From Salinigranum marinum (lineage in GTDB: Archaea; Halobacteriota; Halobacteria; Halobacteriales; Haloferacaceae), in the NCBI RefSeq assembly GCF_024228675.1, contig NZ_CP100461.1, forward strand, positions 3,593,398-3,657,397: 64,000 bases of DNA, written 5' to 3'. Of the stretch, positions 59,722 through 64,000 are shown in pieces; position 1 is the stretch's first letter, and each line of letters begins with the position of its first letter. Made by a program: the position numbers and the translations under genes. A model generated the notes under the pieces. It searched no databases. It was not told where the DNA came from and saw nothing but the letters and a program-made list of their open reading frames with translations.

Positions 59722-62649
59722 ATGAACGGAGGCGGGGACGCCGAGCGCGACGCGGGAGCGAGCGACACCACCGGCGGTGAGCGTCGGGACGGCCACGAGG
59801 GGAGCGCCGATCCCGGCGACGCGGCCGACGCGGACCCGGCACTCGGTGCCCCCGCCGCGATGCTCGACGTTCGCGAGGACCTGACGCCGATGATGGCGCA
59901 GTACACCGATCTCTGCGAGGCCCACGACGACGCGCTCGTGTTGTTCCAGGTCGGCGACTTCTACGAGGCCTTCTGTCAGGCCGCCGAGACCGTCGCGCGG
60001 GTCTGTGAGGTGACGCTCACGAAGCGCGAGGATTCGACCGGGCGCTATCCGATGGCGGGCGTCCCGATCGACAACGCCGCCTCGTACGTCGACCGACTGC
60101 TCGACGCCGGCTACCGCGTCGCGCTCGCCGACCAGATCGAACCGGCCGAGGAGGCCTCGGGGCTCGTCGACCGCGCCGTCACGCAGGTGATCACTCCGGG
60201 GACGCTCGTCGACGACGAACTCCTGGCGGGGAGCACCGCGAACTACCTCGGGGCGGTCGTCCGCGGGGGCGGCGACGGCGACGGAGCGAACGCGGCCACG
60301 GCGACGTACGGCTTCGCGGTCGTCGACGTCTCGACCGGCGAGTGTCTGGTGACGAGCGGTGACCGGGCAACGGTCCGCGAAGAGATCGAACGGCTCGCCC
60401 CCGCGGAACTGCTCACCGCGCCCGAGGTCGACCTCGACGCGACGCCGGTCGCGGGCGAGGCGATGCGGACGTCGTTCGATCCGAGGGCGTTCAGCCTCGA
60501 CGCCGCCCGCGACCGACTGGCGGCGTACGCCCGCCCGGACGCGGTGCTCGACGGCGACGCGGAGATCCGCGCGGCCGGGGCGGCGCTCGCGTACGCCGAG
60601 TACACCCAGGGTGGCGACCGGCTCGACTACGTCTCGCGGGTGACGCGGTTCGACCCCCGCGAATCCATGCGGCTGGACGCCACGGCCCTTCGGAGTCTCG
60701 AACTGTTCGACTCTCGGTCGCTGTCGGGCCGGACGCTGATGGGGACGCTCGACGACACCGCGTGCGCGCTCGGTCGCCGCCGCCTGGAGACGTGGCTCCG
60801 GCGACCGAGCGTCGACCACGCCGAGTGTGAGGCCCGGCTCGACGCGGTCGAGGCGCTCTCGACGGAGGGGGTCGATCGCGAGACGCTCCGGGAGCGCCTC
60901 CGGGAGGTGTACGACCTCGAACGGCTCGTCGGACGCGTCTCGCGCGAGCGGGCCAACGCCCGCGACCTCCGCGCCCTCGCGACGACGCTCGCGGTCGTCC
61001 CCGACGTGCGCGAGGCGCTCGCGTCGGTCGCCGCCGCCCACGACGCGACCCGACTCCGAACCCTCCAAGAGCGCCTCGACGACTGCGCGGACGTCCGCGC
61101 GCTCGTCGAGGAGGCGATCGTCGCCGACCCGCCCCAGGAGATCACCGAGGGCGGCGTCGTCCGCGAGGGATTCGATTCCGAGTTGGACGATCTCCGAGCG
61201 ACCGAACGCGAGGGGCGCGAGTGGGTGTCGAAGCTCGAAGCGCGCGAACGCGAGCGGACGGGGATCGACTCGCTCGACGTCGGCTACACGCAGGTCCACG
61301 GCTACTACATCGAGGTGACGAACCCGAACCTCGACCGCGTCCCCGACGAGTATACGCGGCGGCAGACGTTGAAGAACTCCGAGCGCTTCTATACGCCCGA
61401 ACTGAAGCGCCGCGAGGACGAGATCATCTCGGCCTCGGAACGGGCCGATTCCCTCGAATACGAGGTGTTCTGCGAGGTCCGCTCGTCGGTCGCCGCGGAG
61501 ACCGAACGACTCCAAGAGCTCGCGGACGTGCTCGCGACGCTCGACGTGCTGGCGACGTTCGCCGCCTGTGCGGTCGAACACGACTACGCACGGCCGACGT
61601 TCGGGACCGACGCCATCGAGATCGAGGGCGGTCGGCACCCAGTCGTCGAACGGACGACGGAGTTCGTCCCGAACGACGTCGACTTTTCCACTGGACGGAT
61701 CGCGCTCGTCACCGGCCCGAACATGTCGGGCAAGTCGACGTACATGCGGCAGATCGCACTCACCTGTCTCATGGCACAGGCGGGGAGTTTCGTCCCCGCC
61801 TCCCGGGCGCGACTCCGCGTGGTCGACCGCGTCTTCACCCGCGTCGGGGCGTCGGACGACATCGCCGGCGGCCAGTCGACGTTCATGCGCGAGATGGCCG
61901 AACTCACCGAGGTGCTCCACGGGGCGACGGAGCGGTCGCTCGTCCTCCTCGACGAGGTGGGGCGGGGGACCTCGACGACCGACGGCCTCGCGATCGCCCG
62001 TGCGACGACCGAGTTCCTCCACGACGAGGTCGGCGCGACGACGCTCTTCGCGACGCACTACCACGAACTCACGGACCTCGCCGAGGACCACGAGGGCGTG
62101 TTCACCCTCCACTTCACCGCGGACCGCGACGGCGACGACGTGACGTTCCTCCACCGCGTCGCCGCAGGGCCGTCGTCGTCGTCGTACGGTATCGAGGTGG
62201 CCCGGCTCGCGGGCGTCCCCGACCGGGTGGTCGAACGCGCCCGGGCGCTGGTTGAGCGCGCCGAGGCCGCCGAAGAACAGACGAAATCCGCGCCGGTCGA
62301 GACGCCGCCGCGGGACGCCCCGGCGGCGACCGACGCGCGGCCAGGGGGAGCACAGGCCGGGACGACGAACGGGCAGGATCGGCGACGCGAACGGACGGCG
62401 ACGGCCCAGGAGGGGATCGACCCAGCCGAAAAGGCCTTTGGGGGTCCTTCCCAACAGGGCGATGGCCGCGCGAAGTCAGCGCCACTGCCCGACCCGTCGC
62501 GAGAGCCGGGCGACGACTCGAACCACGTCGTCAACGAGGTTCTCGCCGATGTCCGAGCCGTCGACGTCGCGCGCACGACGCCGATGGACGCGCTCGCCCT
62601 CCTCCACGAACTCCAGCGGAGACTCGATGACGCGAATCAGGAGACTTGA
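59722..62649 (+). CDS. mutS: DNA mismatch repair protein MutS
   Basis: A 975-residue MutS. A disordered acidic N-terminus (about 1-45) precedes the mismatch-binding domain with [17 protein letters not shown] near 80 (the F-Y-E mismatch clamp). The lever and clamp domains (about 270-620) carry [20 protein letters not shown]. The ATPase has Walker [18 protein letters not shown] near 664, [20 protein letters not shown] and Walker [22 protein letters not shown] long low-complexity linker (about 850-935) precedes a short C-terminal helix-turn-helix. It recognises mispairs and loads MutL. The stop overlaps the mutL ATG by 23 nt. Confidence 0.97.
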   Translation: MNGGGDAERDAGASDTTGGERRDGHEGSADPGDAADADPALGAPAAMLDVREDLTPMMAQYTDLCEAHDDALVLFQVGDFYEAFCQAAETVARVCEVTLTKREDSTGRYPMAGVPIDNAASYVDRLLDAGYRVALADQIEPAEEASGLVDRAVTQVITPGTLVDDELLAGSTANYLGAVVRGGGDGDGANAATATYGFAVVDVSTGECLVTSGDRATVREEIERLAPAELLTAPEVDLDATPVAGEAMRTSFDPRAFSLDAARDRLAAYARPDAVLDGDAEIRAAGAALAYAEYTQGGDRLDYVSRVTRFDPRESMRLDATALRSLELFDSRSLSGRTLMGTLDDTACALGRRRLETWLRRPSVDHAECEARLDAVEALSTEGVDRETLRERLREVYDLERLVGRVSRERANARDLRALATTLAVVPDVREALASVAAAHDATRLRTLQERLDDCADVRALVEEAIVADPPQEITEGGVVREGFDSELDDLRATEREGREWVSKLEARERERTGIDSLDVGYTQVHGYYIEVTNPNLDRVPDEYTRRQTLKNSERFYTPELKRREDEIISASERADSLEYEVFCEVRSSVAAETERLQELADVLATLDVLATFAACAVEHDYARPTFGTDAIEIEGGRHPVVERTTEFVPNDVDFSTGRIALVTGPNMSGKSTYMRQIALTCLMAQAGSFVPASRARLRVVDRVFTRVGASDDIAGGQSTFMREMAELTEVLHGATERSLVLLDEVGRGTSTTDGLAIARATTEFLHDEVGATTLFATHYHELTDLAEDHEGVFTLHFTADRDGDDVTFLHRVAAGPSSSSYGIEVARLAGVPDRVVERARALVERAEAAEEQTKSAPVETPPRDAPAATDARPGGAQAGTTNGQDRRRERTATAQEGIDPAEKAFGGPSQQGDGRAKSAPLPDPSREPGDDSNHVVNEVLADVRAVDVARTTPMDALALLHELQRRLDDANQET

Positions 62650-64000
62650 GACCGAAACCAGACGGAAGATCGCCGCCGGCGAGGTCGTCACTCGCCCGTC
62701 GTCAGTGGTACGAGAACTCGTCGAGAACAGCCTCGACGCCGACGCCTCACGGGTGTCGGTCGCCGTCGAGGGCGACGGGACCGAGCGAATCTGGGTCCGC
62801 GACGACGGCCACGGGATGGACAGCGACGACGCCGCGCTCGCGGTCGAGCGTCACACCACGTCGAAGCTCTCCGGCCCGGCCGACGTCGAGCGCGTTTCGA
62901 CGCTCGGCTTCCGCGGCGAGGCCTTACCCAGTATCGTCGCCGTCGCCAGCCTCGAGTTGACGACGAACGACGGCGGGCCGCGGGGGACGCGCGTCCGCGT
63001 CTCCGACGACGGGATCGAGACCGCTCCCGCCGGCCGCGCGCGGGGGACGACTGTCCAGGTCGCCGACCTCTTTTACAACCGGCCCGCCCGTCGGAAACAC
63101 CTCGGCTCCGCGAAGGCCGAGTTCGCGCGCGTCTCGAAGCTGCTCTCGCGGTACGCGCTCTGTCACCCCGACGTCGGGTTCTCGCTGTCGCACGACGGCC
63201 GCGAGACGTTCTCGACGCCTGGCACCGGCTGGACAGACGCGCTCCTCGGGGTGTACGACCGGACGGTCGCCGGCCAGTGCACGCACTTTTCGTTCGCCGC
63301 CGGCTCGGCCGACGGGACAGAGACGGGCGTCGAGGGCGTCCTCTGTTACCCGTCGGTCACCCGCGCCACGCGCGATCACGTCCACGTCGCGGTCAACGGC
63401 CGCCCGCTCGCGGACGAGTCGCTCCGGCGGGCCGTCGTCGCGGGCTACGGTTCGCTCCTCCCCTCGAACCGGGCACCGATCGCCGTCGTGTCGATCACCG
63501 TCCCGCCCGACGCGGTTGACCACAACGTCCACCCCGCGAAGGCCGCGGTGGCGTTCCGCGACGAGGGCGTGGCCGATCGGGTCGAACGCGCCGTCGCCGA
63601 CGCGCTCTCGACGGCCGACCTCCGCCGGAGCGGCGAGGTGGCGATGGACCTCGACGCGACGCTGGAACCGGTCGAGGGTGAGTCGCGGCTCGCCGACGCG
63701 TCGGTCATCGGCGGCTTCCGCGACCTGTACCTGCTCTGTGCCGCCGGCGACGAACTGCTCGTCGTCGACCAGCACGCGGCCCACGAGCGCGTCAACTACG
63801 AGCGGCTCCGGGCCGCCGTGGGCTCGGTCCCGTCGCAGGCCGTCGACCCGCCGGCGACGCTGTCGGTCACGCCCGCGGAGGCGGCGCTGGTCGAGTCACG
63901 CGGGGACGAACTCCGGGCGCTCGGGTACGACGCATCGCCGTTCGGCGGCGGGACGATCCGCGTCAGCGCCGTCCCGGCCCCGCTCGGGCGGACCGCCGCA
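62627..64000 (+). CDS. mutL: DNA mismatch repair protein MutL (3' partial)
   Basis: 458 codons are visible; the gene runs off the right edge. The start ATG at 62627 lies inside mutS, and [20 protein letters not shown] begins normal MutL homology. GHKL ATPase motifs: [13 protein letters not shown] with the catalytic Glu near 36, DDGHGMD near 63, [12 protein letters not shown] near 92, and [20 protein letters not shown] near 142-161. The C-terminal domain begins at about 360 with [18 protein letters not shown]. Whether the endonuclease motif (DQHA-x2-E-x4-E) is intact is consistent with [12 protein letters not shown] here. Overlap with mutS means translational coupling. Confidence 0.96.
   Translation, partial: MTRIRRLETETRRKIAAGEVVTRPSSVVRELVENSLDADASRVSVAVEGDGTERIWVRDDGHGMDSDDAALAVERHTTSKLSGPADVERVSTLGFRGEALPSIVAVASLELTTNDGGPRGTRVRVSDDGIETAPAGRARGTTVQVADLFYNRPARRKHLGSAKAEFARVSKLLSRYALCHPDVGFSLSHDGRETFSTPGTGWTDALLGVYDRTVAGQCTHFSFAAGSADGTETGVEGVLCYPSVTRATRDHVHVAVNGRPLADESLRRAVVAGYGSLLPSNRAPIAVVSITVPPDAVDHNVHPAKAAVAFRDEGVADRVERAVADALSTADLRRSGEVAMDLDATLEPVEGESRLADASVIGGFRDLYLLCAAGDELLVVDQHAAHERVNYERLRAAVGSVPSQAVDPPATLSVTPAEAALVESRGDELRALGYDASPFGGGTIRVSAVPAPLGRTAA

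Noticed and set aside
58567-62454. A continuous open frame of about 1295 codons on the minus strand, antisense to the UspA and mutS genes
   Set aside because: High GC removes stop codons from alternative frames. The translation is rich in Arg, Val, Gly and His with no domain, and it lies opposite clearly real genes.

Overview
This is a chromosomal window from an extremely halophilic archaeon (class Halobacteria). The evidence is a very high GC content, acidic Asp/Glu-rich proteins, mostly leaderless genes with a TATA-like box about 26-28 nt upstream of the start codon, archaeal genes (rps19e, a PDCD5-family protein, a SUI1/eIF1 factor, class I lysS) and many small families known mainly from haloarchaea. 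I cannot fix the genus. Apart from short AT-rich pockets there is no compositional break, and I see no insertion sequence, prophage, CRISPR array or plasmid module. This is ordinary core and near-core chromosome with a few local oddities.

Layout. 0-9.9 kb: a partial gene and a small membrane protein; a PAS/GAF histidine kinase whose ATPase domain carries a repeat expansion; a PitA-type chlorite-dismutase/ABM fusion with a His-rich linker; a cupin; a two-PDZ site-2 protease; two small membrane proteins; a FilR1-like regulator; and a Cys-rich DUF1326/DUF2182 pair. 9.9-24.5 kb: lysS and pyrH with overlapping ends, moaE with a MobB-like N-terminus, a small DUF7123-like protein, a second site-2 protease, thiL, a flippase-like membrane protein, rps19e, a PDCD5 protein coupled to a PP-loop ATPase, a DMT transporter, hisS, a universal stress protein, truA and an M20 peptidase. 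24.5-34.6 kb: a GNAT protein, a DUF5806-like protein with five 39-bp tandem repeats, a zinc-ribbon membrane protein and a four-gene peptide ABC transporter (fused double ATPase, Tat lipoprotein, two permeases).

34.6-47.5 kb: a lipoate-ligase-family protein, an M23-like protein, a thioesterase, a frameshifted membrane histidine kinase, an isochorismatase-type hydrolase, an aldo/keto reductase, another DMT transporter, a ferredoxin-dependent nitrite reductase, a pair of tiny overlapping ORFs, a ParB-like HTH protein and tRNA-Lys(UUU) with a tRNA-like 3'-end copy downstream. 47.5-64 kb: dUTPase, aconitase, rimI, DUF5810/DUF5809-type proteins, a Nudix hydrolase, a rhodanese, eIF1, a MoxR/DUF58/transglutaminase operon, a double-UspA protein and mutS-mutL (mutL runs off the end).

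Functionally the window mixes translation and RNA genes (lysS, hisS, truA, rps19e, eIF1, rimI, tRNA-Lys), cofactor genes (moaE, thiL, lipoate ligase family, PitA), nucleotide metabolism and repair (pyrH, dUTPase, mutSL), nitrogen and carbon metabolism (nirA, aconitase), transport and signalling. No clear new multi-gene system stands out. The best leads are the palindromic repeat inside the first kinase, the Cys-rich DUF1326/DUF2182 module with its adjacent regulator, the tiny two-gene operon near 46.1 kb, the ABC ATPase whose C-terminal Cys motif is split by an insertion, and the tRNA-like scar after tRNA-Lys.
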